Assembly (NCBI RefSeq): GCF_038050405.1
Contig: NZ_CP150900.1
Coordinates: 186,001 to 250,000, forward strand
Direction: 5' to 3'
DNA from: Paraburkholderia sp. IMGN_8
GTDB taxonomy: Bacteria > Pseudomonadota > Gammaproteobacteria > Burkholderiales > Burkholderiaceae
DNA length: 64,000 nucleotides
This document shows positions 26,750-34,944 of the stretch, one piece after another. Position 1 is the first letter of the stretch, and each line of letters begins with the position of its first letter. Position numbers and translations under genes: made by a program. Below the pieces are notes generated by a model that was given only the letters and a program-made list of their open reading frames with translations, was not told where the DNA came from and searched no databases.

Positions 26750-28234
26750 ATGAACGTAGTGCATGGAAGGATCAGACGAAACGATCCGAAGCGTGTTGTA
26801 ATGTTCAGACAGGCCGAGCTTGCGCATTCGGGTGCAGGTAGCCCGGATGTAGACATCAAGGCCACACCGCCTGCGCGGGGTAGACGCCTTGCGCTTTGGG
26901 TTGCGTCGGCAAGCGCATTGGCTGTCGGGGTCATGGGTATCGTCGCGGATGGCGATCGGTTCGACTATGATCAGGCGCTCGGGATCATCGGACCCACGTC
27001 GCCAGCGCAGCACACGTCCTGGTCCGGTCATGTCGCGCTACCATCGTCACCTCCCGCTCGCGGAACCGCGGTTGCCAGTGCTGAGCTCGCCCCGCCTGTG
27101 TCTTCCGCTCCGTCCGATCACCGCGCTGGACCTACTCCGGATTCTGCTGCGCCGCAGTCGGTTACACGGGGGCCTGGTCAAGCAAGCTATGCCGCCACAC
27201 AGAATCGCCGCCATTCGGCGCCGCACGTGAGAGCAATCGCGCGGCATGCGCCCGAGATCACCCGACCCACATCGCCAACGCAACAAGCGTCTTCGTCCGG
27301 TCATGTCGCGAGATCATCGTCACCTCCTGCCCGGGGAACCGCAATTGGCAGTGCTGAGCTCGCCCCGCCCGTGTCTTCCGCTTCGTTCGATCAGCGCGGT
27401 GCACCTTCTCCGAATTCTGCTTCACTGCAGCTGGCTGAAGGACAGCCTGCAGGCGGTCACGGCGGAGGCGGTTCGGGCGCGGGCGGTTCAGGCGCAGGCG
27501 GTTCGGGCGCGGGCGGTTCAGGCGCAGGCGGTTCGGGTGCAGGCGGTTCGGGTGCAGGCGGTGCAGGCGCAGGCGGTCACGGCGGAAGCGGTTCGGGCGC
27601 AGGCGGTTCAGGCGCAGGCGGTTCAGGCGCAGGCGGTTCGGGCGCGGGCGGTTCAGGCGCAGGCGGTTCGGGCGCGGGCGGTTCAGGCGCAGGCGGTTCA
27701 GGCGCAGGCGGTTCGGGCGCGGGCGGTTCAGGCGCAGGCGGTTCGGGTGCAGGCGGTTCGGGCGCGGGCGGTCACGGCGGAAGCGGTTCGGGCGCAGGCG
27801 GTTCAGGCGCAGGCGGTTCGGGCGCGGGCGGTTCAGGCGCGGGCGGTTCGGGCGCAGGCGGTTCGGGCGCAGGCGGTTCGGGTGCAGGCGGTTCGGGCGC
27901 GGGCGGTGCAGGCGCAGGCGGTCACGGCGGAAGCGGTTCGGGCGCAGGCGGTGCAGGCGCAGGCGGTTCGGGCGCGGGCGGTTCGGGCGCGGGCGGTTCA
28001 GGCGCGGGCGGTTCGGGTGCAGGCGGTTCGGGCGCAGGCGGTTCAGGCGCAGGCGGTTCGGGTGCAGGCGGTTCAGGCGCAGGCGGTTCGGGCGCAGGCG
28101 GCTCGGGCGCAGGCGGCTCGGGTGCAGGCGGTTCAGGCGCAGGCGGTCACGGCGGAGGCGGCCACGGCGGAGGCGGGAACGGCGGAGGCGGGAACGGCGG
28201 AGGCGGGAACGGCGGGAACGGCGGGTCAAGGTAA
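26750..28234 (+). CDS. Glycine-rich pentad-repeat protein with one membrane segment
   Basis: The ATG at 26750 has AAGGGGA upstream. The 494-residue product has a short cytoplasmic N-terminus, one membrane helix (RLALWVASASALAVGVMGIV, about residues 47-67), a Pro/Ser-rich stalk containing a degenerate duplication, then about 250 residues built from the pentad S-G-A-G-G with rare A-G-A-G-G and H-G-G-S-G units, ending in GGN repeats. The layout resembles a surface-exposed or periplasmic stalk, loosely like mycobacterial PE-PGRS repeats, but no homology is claimed. The repeat is open in several frames, so coding status rests on start, membrane helix and stalk. Confidence 0.6.
   Translation: MNVVHGRIRRNDPKRVVMFRQAELAHSGAGSPDVDIKATPPARGRRLALWVASASALAVGVMGIVADGDRFDYDQALGIIGPTSPAQHTSWSGHVALPSSPPARGTAVASAELAPPVSSAPSDHRAGPTPDSAAPQSVTRGPGQASYAATQNRRHSAPHVRAIARHAPEITRPTSPTQQASSSGHVARSSSPPARGTAIGSAELAPPVSSASFDQRGAPSPNSASLQLAEGQPAGGHGGGGSGAGGSGAGGSGAGGSGAGGSGAGGSGAGGAGAGGHGGSGSGAGGSGAGGSGAGGSGAGGSGAGGSGAGGSGAGGSGAGGSGAGGSGAGGSGAGGSGAGGHGGSGSGAGGSGAGGSGAGGSGAGGSGAGGSGAGGSGAGGSGAGGAGAGGHGGSGSGAGGAGAGGSGAGGSGAGGSGAGGSGAGGSGAGGSGAGGSGAGGSGAGGSGAGGSGAGGSGAGGSGAGGHGGGGHGGGGNGGGGNGGGGNGGNGGSR
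26991..27405 (+). repeat. Degenerate duplication inside the stalk of the glycine-rich protein
   Basis: Two segments of about 138 bp, 26991-27128 and 27266-27405, encode parallel peptides: SSPPARGTAVASAELAPPVSS versus SSPPARGTAIGSAELAPPVSS, each preceded by a TSP.Q..S.SGHV motif. Identity is roughly 80% by eye with a 275-bp offset. Confidence 0.75.
27466..28220 (+). repeat. Tandem 15-bp repeat array (about 50 copies)
   Basis: The array is built on the 15-bp unit GGCGCAGGCGGTTCG, varying mainly at two third positions (GCA/GCG, TCG/TCA). Four punctuating GGTCACGGCGG units near 27574, 27770, 27922 and 28146 split it into blocks, giving higher-order structure. The last 80 bp change to GGCGGAGGCGGGAAC-type units. 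Copy number is likely unstable by slippage. Confidence 0.9.
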
Positions 28235-28565
28235 TCTGCCGCCTTGTTTTCAGCCGCCCTTTCGTGCAAGAGACGAAGGTCATGGCGGCTACCGGACGGG
28301 TAATCACAATTTGTATGGAACATGAAGCGTGAGATCCCTTGCGTATGTCCATCTCTCTAGCGGAAGCTCTGATGGCTGTATGCAGCCGGCCACCCAGGTT
28401 CGGGGCAACACTGAGAGACGAATGTCAGCTGCCGAAGTGCATCGGCCATATGAGCGTCCATTTGCTCAGGTAGAGGAATGACGGGAACTGGCCGCTTACT
28501 GCCGCACGCCGCAGACAGCAACCCGCCCACTTCTGCCCTTCAACCACCGCCCCCTTTTCCCAGGC
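28235..28565. other. Gap with no supported gene
   Basis: Roughly 330 bp between the converging glycine-rich and SGNH genes. No open frame with start signals, hairpin or recognised fragment was found. Confidence 0.45.
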
Positions 28566-29588
28566 TCAGTGACCAAGACCGCTCCTGGCGATCTGCTGCT
28601 CCACGAACTGGGCGAACAGTGCATGCAGGCGCGTCGTCGGATGAAGGTCGTCGGCAAATATATACGTCTGATCGGCATTGGCCGTCACGTAGGTACCCGG
28701 CGAGCACAGCAATGCTGTCGCATGGGGCGTTTTCGCAGGGTCGCAGGCGACGCTGGTGTTGGACACGGCGAAGCCATTGACCTGAAAGTTCACCACGATC
28801 TGGTTCACCCAAGTATAAGAATCGATCTGGATGACCTTGCCTTGCAGGCCATTGGCCTGCAAGGCGGCGTTCAAGCTATCGTTGAAGATTTGCGATAATT
28901 GGGTCAGGTTTGCCCCGCCGTCGGGCGAGGCGATGCCTTTGGGCGATCGTCCGACATTCGGAACATTGACCACCACGACATGGGTGGCGCCGTTCTGGAC
29001 GATCTGCCCGACAACTTGAGCCAGGGTGTTTGCCGCCGTCTGCACGGTCTGCGCCGCGGCCGGCAGCGCCCCGGCGCGAAGCACGTCGTTCGAGCCAACC
29101 CAGACCAGCACCAGTTGATTGGAGTTGAAGTTCCCGTGCGCGGCCAGATAGCTCGAAACCTGCTGATTGACGGGCATTTCGATGTTGCCGATCACGTCGG
29201 CAAGAAAGTCGTACAGGTTTGCCGGCGTCGCCACCGTGGCGCCGCCCTCCGCGTAGCCGAGTCCGCTTTGCGCACTCAATTTATGAGTGATGTCGATCGT
29301 AAATGCCGCGCTTAGCGTATCGCCGTAGTATTGCGCGACATCCTGGGTCCACACTTGCCCCGGGTTGGTCGTGAAACGCCCCCCGCCCAGCACGCTGCCG
29401 ATCGGCGCATAGGTCCCGACGTCCGACAGGCTGTCGCCGAACGAGACCACTTGCAGATGAATGCCGCCCGCCGGGGTGGCCGAGTTGCTGCCATTACTCG
29501 AGCCGCCTCCATGCCCGCCGCATGCGGTAAGCAGTGCAATTACCACGGCAAGAATTGCAGCACCTACCTTGTCATTGATTCCTTGCAT
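28566..29588 (-). CDS. SGNH/GDSL-type esterase lipoprotein
   Basis: Start at 29588 behind GGAGGTAGCT gives 340 residues. The signal peptide ends in a lipobox (LLTAC, Cys about 20), followed by a Gly/Ser linker. The hydrolase domain starts VVSFGDSLSDVGTYAP, block I with catalytic Ser of GDSL, then GYAEGGA (block II Gly), VLVWVGSNDVL (block III Asn) and FADDLHPTTRLHALFAQF (block V Asp and His). It probably cleaves esters or lipids at the cell surface. A long upstream extension of the frame is not supported. Confidence 0.88.
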   Translation of the reverse strand: MQGINDKVGAAILAVVIALLTACGGHGGGSSNGSNSATPAGGIHLQVVSFGDSLSDVGTYAPIGSVLGGGRFTTNPGQVWTQDVAQYYGDTLSAAFTIDITHKLSAQSGLGYAEGGATVATPANLYDFLADVIGNIEMPVNQQVSSYLAAHGNFNSNQLVLVWVGSNDVLRAGALPAAAQTVQTAANTLAQVVGQIVQNGATHVVVVNVPNVGRSPKGIASPDGGANLTQLSQIFNDSLNAALQANGLQGKVIQIDSYTWVNQIVVNFQVNGFAVSNTSVACDPAKTPHATALLCSPGTYVTANADQTYIFADDLHPTTRLHALFAQFVEQQIARSGLGH

Positions 29589-29701
29589 AGCTACCTCCGC
29601 CTCGCGAATTCGCCGCTGATCGGCCGGGGAGCTGCGCTCACGTGGCCGGCTTTTCTGCGTTCTTGCAATAAGCACTTTCATTAAGCAAAAAGGATGCGCT
29701 G

Positions 29702-29899
29702 CTAGACGTTGATAGAAGTTGGCAGTATTAGGCCTAAACCGATGACATTGAAGATGTCGATCATTGCCTGGACCCCCGCGAGCTTGGCGAGGCGAGCGGC
29801 AAGAAATGTAAGGGCGACCAAAATCTTGACGCCCCAAAGCATGTTGCGTCGCCAGCCTGCCTCCGTTTGCGGACGAGTGATGCTTACTTCTTCGGACAC
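29702..29899 (-). pseudogene. DoxX-like protein, truncated after 65 codons
   Basis: A GTG start at 29899 with AAGGAG upstream opens into MLWGVKILVALTFLAARLAK and LAGVQAMIDIFNVIGLG, the first membrane segments of a DoxX-like protein. Homology ends abruptly and the frame closes ILPTSINV, so the remaining helices of the usual 120-130 residues are missing. Expression signals look intact but the product would be a stump. Confidence 0.6.
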
Positions 29900-29976
29900 G
29901 ATATATTTCTCCTTTGAATAGATGAGGGGTAGGCCGGCCCTCCGCGGGCCGACTCGAATAAATCATTCGAGCGTGG

Positions 29977-30204
29977 TCAGCTCGCCCGCGCGGTCTTCAG
30001 CGCTTTGGTCCACCACAGCAAGTCGTCGATCGGTTGTTCGGCGACGGCATCCAGCTCGGTCAGGTGCGGGGTGATGTCCTGCCCCTGAAAATGCGCAAAC
30101 AGTGCCGCTGCCGGGACATGGACCGCCGCTCGGGTTGGCGCGAGCTGCATTTCGACTGCGACCTCGCGCAGTTGCTCTATCGCGCGCGCGCCATTGATAA
30201 TCAT
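29977..30204 (-). pseudogene. C-terminal fragment of an NADPH-dependent FMN reductase-like protein
   Basis: From 30204 the frame encodes GARAIEQLREVAVEMQLAPT, RAAVHVPAAALFAHFQGQD and a closing DDLLWWTKALKTAR, the last helices of a flavodoxin-fold NAD(P)H oxidoreductase. The flavin-binding N-terminal 110 or so residues are absent: upstream codons are simply one arm of the perfect inverted repeat at 30208-30254. The gene was evidently cut at that point. Confidence 0.55.
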
Positions 30205-30207
30205 TGG

Positions 30208-30254
30208 AAGGCCTCCTGGCCGCCCTTCTTTCCTTGGGGCGGCCAGGAGGCCTT
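30208..30254. repeat. Perfect 18-bp inverted repeat with 11-nt loop
   Basis: AAGGCCTCCTGGCCGCCC (30208-30225) is matched exactly by its reverse complement at 30237-30254. The structure abuts the truncated reductase fragment and lies just before two transposon-end-like direct repeats. It could be a strong terminator or a scar of an inserted element. Confidence 0.85.
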
Positions 30255-30261
30255 TCAATGA

Positions 30262-30299
30262 GTGACATTCTTATTGTCGCGACGGTGACATTTTTATTG
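30262..30299 (+). mobile_element. Possible insertion-sequence end (paired GTGACATT-TTATTG repeats)
   Basis: GTGACATTCTTATTG (30262-30276) and GTGACATTTTTATTG (30285-30299) are spaced 23 bp apart. Multiple short direct repeats of this sort are typical of IS21-type ends (family recollection). No transposase gene is present, so at most this is a solo end left by deletion. Confidence 0.35.
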
Positions 30300-30325
30300 C
30301 GGTCTACTGGAGTAGCTCGCTGTTA

Positions 30326-30367
30326 CGTGCCGACCAGTTGCCGCTGCCTGCGGCGGTCGTCGGCACG
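30326..30367. terminator. Hairpin downstream of the small gene at 30402-30575
   Basis: CGTGCCGAC (30326-30334) pairs with GTCGGCACG (30359-30367), enclosing a second GC-rich pairing. It lies 35 bp beyond the stop of the minus-strand small gene, a position suited to transcript ending, but lacks a T-run. Confidence 0.35.
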
Positions 30368-30401
30368 CAGGCACTTCGGCTGACCGAAATCCCATCTTTG
30401 C

Positions 30402-30575
30402 TTAACCTCGCAACAGTTTCTTATGTGATTTCTTGCGATCCGGCTTCGGTTTGATTTTTGTTACGCCGCCGATCGACGGCGGATCGCTCGCCGGAAAGGT
30501 GTCCTCGACGGCCTTGTCGACGTTGTGCTCGCTCTTGTCACTGTTCGGATGTTGCTCGGGATGGTAGATACGCAT
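30402..30575 (-). CDS. Small conserved hypothetical protein (57 aa)
   Basis: A 57-codon gene with GGAGGCC ahead of the ATG at 30575. It encodes a highly charged peptide with the central motif DKAVEDTFPASDPPSIGG and a Lys-rich tail (KPKPDRKKSHKK). The VEDTFPASDPP motif is familiar from small proteins of unknown function in many proteobacteria. No membrane segment. Function unknown. Confidence 0.65.
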   Translation of the reverse strand: MRIYHPEQHPNSDKSEHNVDKAVEDTFPASDPPSIGGVTKIKPKPDRKKSHKKLLRG

Positions 30576-30719
30576 GATGGCCTCCGGTCGCAGGTGTTGG
30601 GGACAATGACGTCCCGGAAATATCAGCGAGGCGCGGTCCTGCAGCGGAAGGCAATGCGGTTGGGACGCGCGGCTCGGGCTCTGGCGTGAGTGCCTGCCGG
30701 TGAACGCGAATGCAAACGT

Positions 30720-31031
30720 CTAGCGCTTGCGCGTGACCTCGCGCCTTGGAGACTGCGTGTTGGCATTCGCGTCATTCTGTATGCGTTGCTGATACGCGTC
30801 GCCACCGCGCCGGTCGGTGTCGGTCAGGCCGCGCGAAAGATCCTGATGCGCCTGCCGTCCGACAGCGCGCGTGCCTTCTTCATGTTGCGATTCCGCTGAC
30901 TGGTCGGTCTCGTGCGGTAGCGGCAGCGGCGCAACTTTCTCATGATTCTCATCCGCCCGGGTGCCGGTGCATCGTTTTGCAGCATCACGGGGGACGGCGT
31001 TGGCATTGGGCTCCCGTTCGGCGAGTTTCAT
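30720..31031 (-). CDS. Hypothetical hydrophilic protein (103 aa)
   Basis: Start at the ATG at 31031, preceded by GGAGCC. The product is very polar and probably disordered, with RADENHEKVAPLPLPHETDQ and GRQAHQDLSRGLTDTDRRGG segments. The second motif (a QAxxDLxxGLxDTDR pattern) recurs in small stress-associated proteins in Burkholderiaceae as I recall them. No known domain. Confidence 0.5.
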   Translation of the reverse strand: MKLAEREPNANAVPRDAAKRCTGTRADENHEKVAPLPLPHETDQSAESQHEEGTRAVGRQAHQDLSRGLTDTDRRGGDAYQQRIQNDANANTQSPRREVTRKR

Positions 31032-31215
31032 CAAAGGCTCCGTTGTGAAAGGTAGATCCGGATCGTCTGTCCAGAGACGGTGCGTGACTAGCGCGCACCA
31101 TCGAGGCCGGGACGTTTCTTCATCCCGGCGGTGAGTCGCAGCCGCGTCTTCGTATGGCGGCCGTCCATACTTGACGGGACCCCGCTGGCCACGTTCTCCA
31201 CCTGCGACGAAGGCC

Positions 31216-31290
31216 CTACCTCAATCCGACATAGCCGAGCACGAACAGAACGATGACCACGGCTCCCACAAGCCAGACGATGTTGTACAT
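31216..31290 (-). CDS. 24-residue single-span membrane microprotein
   Basis: The ATG at 31290 has an excellent AAGGAGAGCGTC ribosome-binding region. It encodes MYNIVWLVGAVVIVLFVLGY followed by VGLR and a stop: one transmembrane helix with a short basic end. Very similar microproteins occur widely in proteobacteria near stress genes (recollection). The signal is strong for such a short frame. Confidence 0.6.
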   Translation of the reverse strand: MYNIVWLVGAVVIVLFVLGYVGLR

Positions 31291-31549
31291 GACGCTCTCC
31301 TTAGGTTCGACACCCGCTTCAGCCGCCGCGCGACACTTCGGTCGCGACCAGCTGGCGAAACGTGCGGTGGCATCTGGCGTTCTGTCACAACAAGGATGTG
31401 CTGCGTTGCGCCGGTCGCCGGTTGTCCGCGAATGCGTGCCTCACGGCAGCGACCCGGGAATCGGTGATGCGCGCAAGGTGTAACGCTACGTTCTCACGTG
31501 CGACCGGATATGTCTGTACGGTAGCGGTCAACGACCTTGACTCGATGCG

Positions 31550-31860
31550 TCAAACCCCTGTTCCTGTTCCACCGGGTGGGCGAGTCATCCTGGTTCCTTC
31601 TACGCGCGACAGCACTGACGCAACCAGACGGTCGCAATCGTCACCGCCGAATTCGAACAGGTTGCGCTCGCGCCAGATCGACATCACGCGCGAGCGATTC
31701 GCGTAACAGGCTCTTCGCTCGGAAATGCCGGCTGCGCACGGTAGCCTCGGGAATATCGAGGCACTGAGCAGTTTCCTCGAAGCTCATTCCCTCGACAGAC
31801 CGCAGCACGAACACGGTACGAAGGGCTATCGGCGGGCACCGCCGCGATTGCTCACATCAA
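31550..31860 (-). pseudogene. ECF sigma factor remnant (region 4) with frameshift
   Basis: Minus-strand translation gives ALRTVFVLRSVEGMSFEETA followed by QCLDIPEATVRSRHFRAKSL and LRESLARDVDLA, the sigma-70 region 4 helix-turn-helix. A one-base shift is then needed to read ERNLFEFGGDDCDRLVASVL, the usual C-terminus of this subfamily, ending at 31550. Region 2, which contacts the -10 element, is absent upstream. A relic. Confidence 0.7.
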
Positions 31861-31957
31861 ACGCGACAGGCCCGTCGCCTGCATCAATGCCGGTGGCGGC
31901 AGATTCCCGCTCGGACGCTGGTCCGTCCGGACAATTATCATGTGTCGGGCTCGCTTC

Positions 31958-32716
31958 CTACAGAAAGCAGAACATCCCCACAACGGCGGCGGCCATCACG
32001 GCCGTCGCCACCCAGCCGACGACCCGCAGCGTGCCTGAAATGCGGAACGTCCCCATGATGTCCGGATTCGATGCCATCTTCATCATGAGCACCATGATGG
32101 GGACTGAGGCGACGCCGTTAATGACGGCACTCCAGAAAATTGCCTTGATCGGGTCAATCGAGGTGAAGCCAAGGGAGAGGCCAACCACCGTAGCAAGAAT
32201 GATGATTCCGTAAAACCGCTTGGCGAGCTTTGGTTCCAGCTCCAGGCTGTTTTTCCAGTCGAACGTTCCTGCCATCGCATAGGCCGCAGAGCCGGCCAGG
32301 ACCGGCAAGGCAAGCAGCCCGGTACCGATGATGCCAATACTGAATAGCAGGAACGCAAACTCCCCTGCGATCGGTCTGAGCGCAGAGGCGGCCTGTGACG
32401 ACGTTTCGATGTTGGTAATGTGGTGCGCGTGCAGGGTCGCGGCCGTGGCGAGAACGATAAAGAACGCGATCAGGTTGGAAAATCCCATGCCGATCCAGGT
32501 ATCAAACTTGATCCGTTTCAGATTTGACGCGCCTTGGGACGGCGCATGCTTGAGTGCGCGCTGCCCGTGTCGTGCCCGCAACTCCTCGACCTCCTGCGAG
32601 GCTTGCCAGAAAAACAGGTAGGGACTGATTGTCGTGCCGAACACCGCGACGACGGTTGTGACGTAGCCACCGTTCCACGACAGATGCGGAAACACGGTCC
32701 GGATCGCGACGGTCAT
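31958..32716 (-). pseudogene. Nramp-family metal transporter, N-terminal half missing
   Basis: The homologous part starts about 32716 and runs 252 residues: FGTTISPYLFFWQASQEVEE, GMGFSNLIAFFIVLATAATL, the FLLFSIGIIGTGLLALPVL and AGSAAYAMAG region, and the final helices GWVATAVMAAAVVGMFCF. This corresponds to the second half of an Nramp Mn/Fe transporter. The DPGN motif helix and the first about five membrane segments needed for metal binding are absent. The open frame continues upstream to 32953 but that extension is unrelated. Confidence 0.75.
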
Positions 32717-32975
32717 CCGATTACCCCTATCCGGACTACACCTTGTGCGGCTATTGGTGCTCAACTCCCTGAACCGCGTTTGCTTCATCTGCGTGACCAC
32801 CTTGTGCCGATGGCTGGGTGTCCGGGTCTCGTGCTCGCGCAACGTCGCAGTGTCCACCGTAGCGGCTTCGGTCGCGTCTTCCCCGGCAGGAAGAACATCT
32901 CTGGAAGGCGTTTCTACGCAAGCCCGCGCCAGTAGCCGTCTCACGAAACTCATTCGGCTACTGCTGGCGACAGGA

Positions 32976-33001
32976 AAACGCCGGCCTTGCGGCCGGCGTT
33001 T
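32976..33001 (-). terminator. Rho-independent-like terminator of the PRC-barrel gene
   Basis: AAACGCCGGCC-GCAA-GGCCGGCGTTT on the minus strand: an 11-bp perfect stem with tetraloop, followed by TTTTCC. It lies 69 bp past the stop of the minus-strand PRC-barrel gene at 33070. Confidence 0.7.
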
Positions 33002-33069
33002 CGAACAGGTGGCGAACGTGTCCTGTTGGTTCGACCACTACAGACACGCCCGTCCTTTGTTTTAACGGC

Positions 33070-33540
33070 TCAAAGATCGAGCGGCCGGCCTTCGACTGCG
33101 CCCCGGGTGGCCAGCCAGTAGGGCCGCTGGTTGTAGTACTCGTGCAGCGACGAACCCCACTGCGGGTCCGACATTGCGGGCCAATGGTCCTTGTCGAAGC
33201 CGGGCGCGTTTTTGATGCGGTCGGCGGCGATGTCGAGCCGGAAGCACTTTTCGTTAGTGTCTAACGTCAGCGCGCTCCACGGGATGGCGTAAAGGGTGTG
33301 GCCCATGCCAAGGAACCCGCCGCTGGACAGGACGGCGTACGCGATCCGGCCGCCACGCACGTCGAGCATGATGTCGGAGATTTTGCCGATATCTTCGCCA
33401 TCCGAAGTGATGACCTTGTCGCCGGTGAGCGTGGCTGCTGCCATCACATCCGGGCCGGGGCCTTCGCCAGTTCCACCGCCGACAATCTTCGCGCCGCTGC
33501 CGCCAGTTGCAGGTTGGGCGCCGGGGTCAAGTGTAGTCAT
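33070..33540 (-). CDS. PRC-barrel domain protein
   Basis: A 156-residue protein from the ATG at 33540 (GGAGGACATC upstream). After a Gly-rich disordered N-terminus, the PRC-barrel reads GDKVITSDGEDIGKISDIML, DVRGGRIAYAVLSSGGFLGM and HTLYAIPWSALTLD (about 38-100). The tail contains GFDKDHWPAMSDPQWG, common in stress-associated PRC proteins. It is one of three PRC-barrel proteins in this window. Confidence 0.85.
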   Translation of the reverse strand: MTTLDPGAQPATGGSGAKIVGGGTGEGPGPDVMAAATLTGDKVITSDGEDIGKISDIMLDVRGGRIAYAVLSSGGFLGMGHTLYAIPWSALTLDTNEKCFRLDIAADRIKNAPGFDKDHWPAMSDPQWGSSLHEYYNQRPYWLATRGAVEGRPLDL

Positions 33541-33676
33541 GATGTCCTCCTCGTGAAAAGACCAGACCTTCAATCCCGCGATCGTCATGTCACCAGCGAG
33601 TGCAGACACGGATCGGTGCGCGACGGCGAACGCTACCTTGTCCGAGCCCACGGCAGGGCTGCTCTTACGAAATGAA

Positions 33677-34003
33677 TTAATGCAACTGCTTTTTCAGATC
33701 CGAAAGTTCGGCATGAACCGAGGTGACGGCATTTTTCACTTTCGCATTGACATTGGTCGCACGTTGACACGCCTGCTCTGCACGGTCGCCGAGCTGCTCA
33801 AGGTCGTCTACCCATTGACGCATGCGATTTTCGTCTTTTGATTCCATTATTTTTTTTGCGCCTTCGGACTTTCTATCGAGTTGATCAACGTAGTCGATGA
33901 GGTCCTTGGGCAGTGTGGCGTCGGCGTGACAGGCCTGCGAGGCTTTCTCGATGGTTTGCTCGAGATGGGTGAAACGCTTCTGGATTTCGCTAGCTTGCAG
34001 CAT
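33677..34003 (-). CDS. Hypothetical helical protein (108 aa)
   Basis: The ATG at 34003 is preceded by GGGGGAG. The product is almost entirely charged amphipathic helix: EIQKRFTHLEQTIEKASQAC, DYVDQLDRKSEGAKKIMESK and a coiled-coil-like VNAKVKNAVTSVHAELSDLK end. No named domain was recognised, but codon use and start signals support a real gene. It lies 137 bp upstream of, and in the same direction as, the PRC-barrel gene. Confidence 0.7.
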   Translation of the reverse strand: MLQASEIQKRFTHLEQTIEKASQACHADATLPKDLIDYVDQLDRKSEGAKKIMESKDENRMRQWVDDLEQLGDRAEQACQRATNVNAKVKNAVTSVHAELSDLKKQLH

Positions 34004-34752
34004 GATGAAACTCCCCCTCGAAGGTTGTTCCACGGTAAGTTGGGGTGCCGTTTTTTCCGGATCCCAACGTGATACCGCCAGTCTCGTCTGCCTGAGCCAG
34101 CTGACGTATTGCTGCTCCGCATTTCCCAGCCAATCGACGGGTGGCGGCCTGTTTACTATAGAACTCTCCACTGCAATCAGACAGGTCCCGTTCCTTCCGC
34201 GTGGCGTAAGCGTGCTGGAAGCGCCCGCCCGTTTCACAGACTGTTGAAGAAGTCCGCCACGGTGACATTCGTCTGGAATCGTGCAGGATGCAGCAGTGTG
34301 CGCCGCATCAATTGAATGACCCGGGACTTCTGGGAGCGGAGCGATCTGGTGATAGGGGCGCATCGAGGTCGGAGGCGTCGTGGGGTGACCTCAGGATACA
34401 AATTTCTTTGTGTGCGCGCGTCAGTCTCCGCGTGTATCGAACGTGCCGCGTTGCAAAAACCGGTTGCTCCATAGCCGCTCGATGCGCTCGCTGCAGAGAG
34501 GGACGGCAGGATCGATCACCCGATGGAACAGGGACAGCGGGCTGACAAATCGTGTGAAGGGTGTTGACCGCTACCGTACTGACCTGCCGTGTCGGCAGTG
34601 AGGACGTATTAATGGACATCGAGCCGCCATGTGCCCTCGTCCCTTCCGCCGAACAGGCCGAAGAACTGCGCGCATCTCCGCTCGACGCCGTCCCGTGCAG
34701 GTCGGCTGCACGGGATACACCCGGGGGGCGTCAGGCTAAACACGCAAGTTGC
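34004..34752. other. 750-bp stretch with no supported gene
   Basis: Several short frames cover this stretch on both strands, none with a convincing ribosome-binding site or domain. It is probably decayed sequence, like other gaps in this region. Confidence 0.4.
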
Positions 34753-34944
34753 TCAATTGTCGTCTGACCTGCTCGGTAGGTGCTCGTGCGGGACCGGCTC
34801 CGCTTTTGCGGCATCAGGAACGTCGCCCGGGGTGCCCGGCGAAGGTTTCGGAGACGGCGATCTGGTGCCTGGCGTAACGCCGTGGACGGGGTGATCCGGA
34901 AGTCCTGGCCGGTGAATCGGTCGTGTGGTTGGGCTTGAGGGCAT
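34753..34944 (-). CDS. Small proline-rich hypothetical protein (63 aa)
   Basis: The ATG at 34944 has a strong GGAGGAAATC upstream. The product is Pro-, His- and Ser-rich (RPGLPDHPVHGVTPGTRSPS, PKPSPGTPGDVPDAAKAEPV) and predicted to be unstructured. No homologue was recognised. Called because of the start signal. Confidence 0.45.
   Translation of the reverse strand: MPSSPTTRPIHRPGLPDHPVHGVTPGTRSPSPKPSPGTPGDVPDAAKAEPVPHEHLPSRSDDN

Noticed and set aside
26480..27031. A 183-codon minus frame overlapping the glycine-rich gene start
   Set aside because: Its second half looks protein-like, but there is no start signal or domain and it conflicts with the plus-strand gene carrying a membrane helix.
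27246..28352. Long open frames in two other readings of the 15-bp repeat array
   Set aside because: The repeat has no stop codons in several frames. These readings give low-complexity Arg/Ala/Val or Arg/Leu/Asn strings without start signals or a membrane segment.
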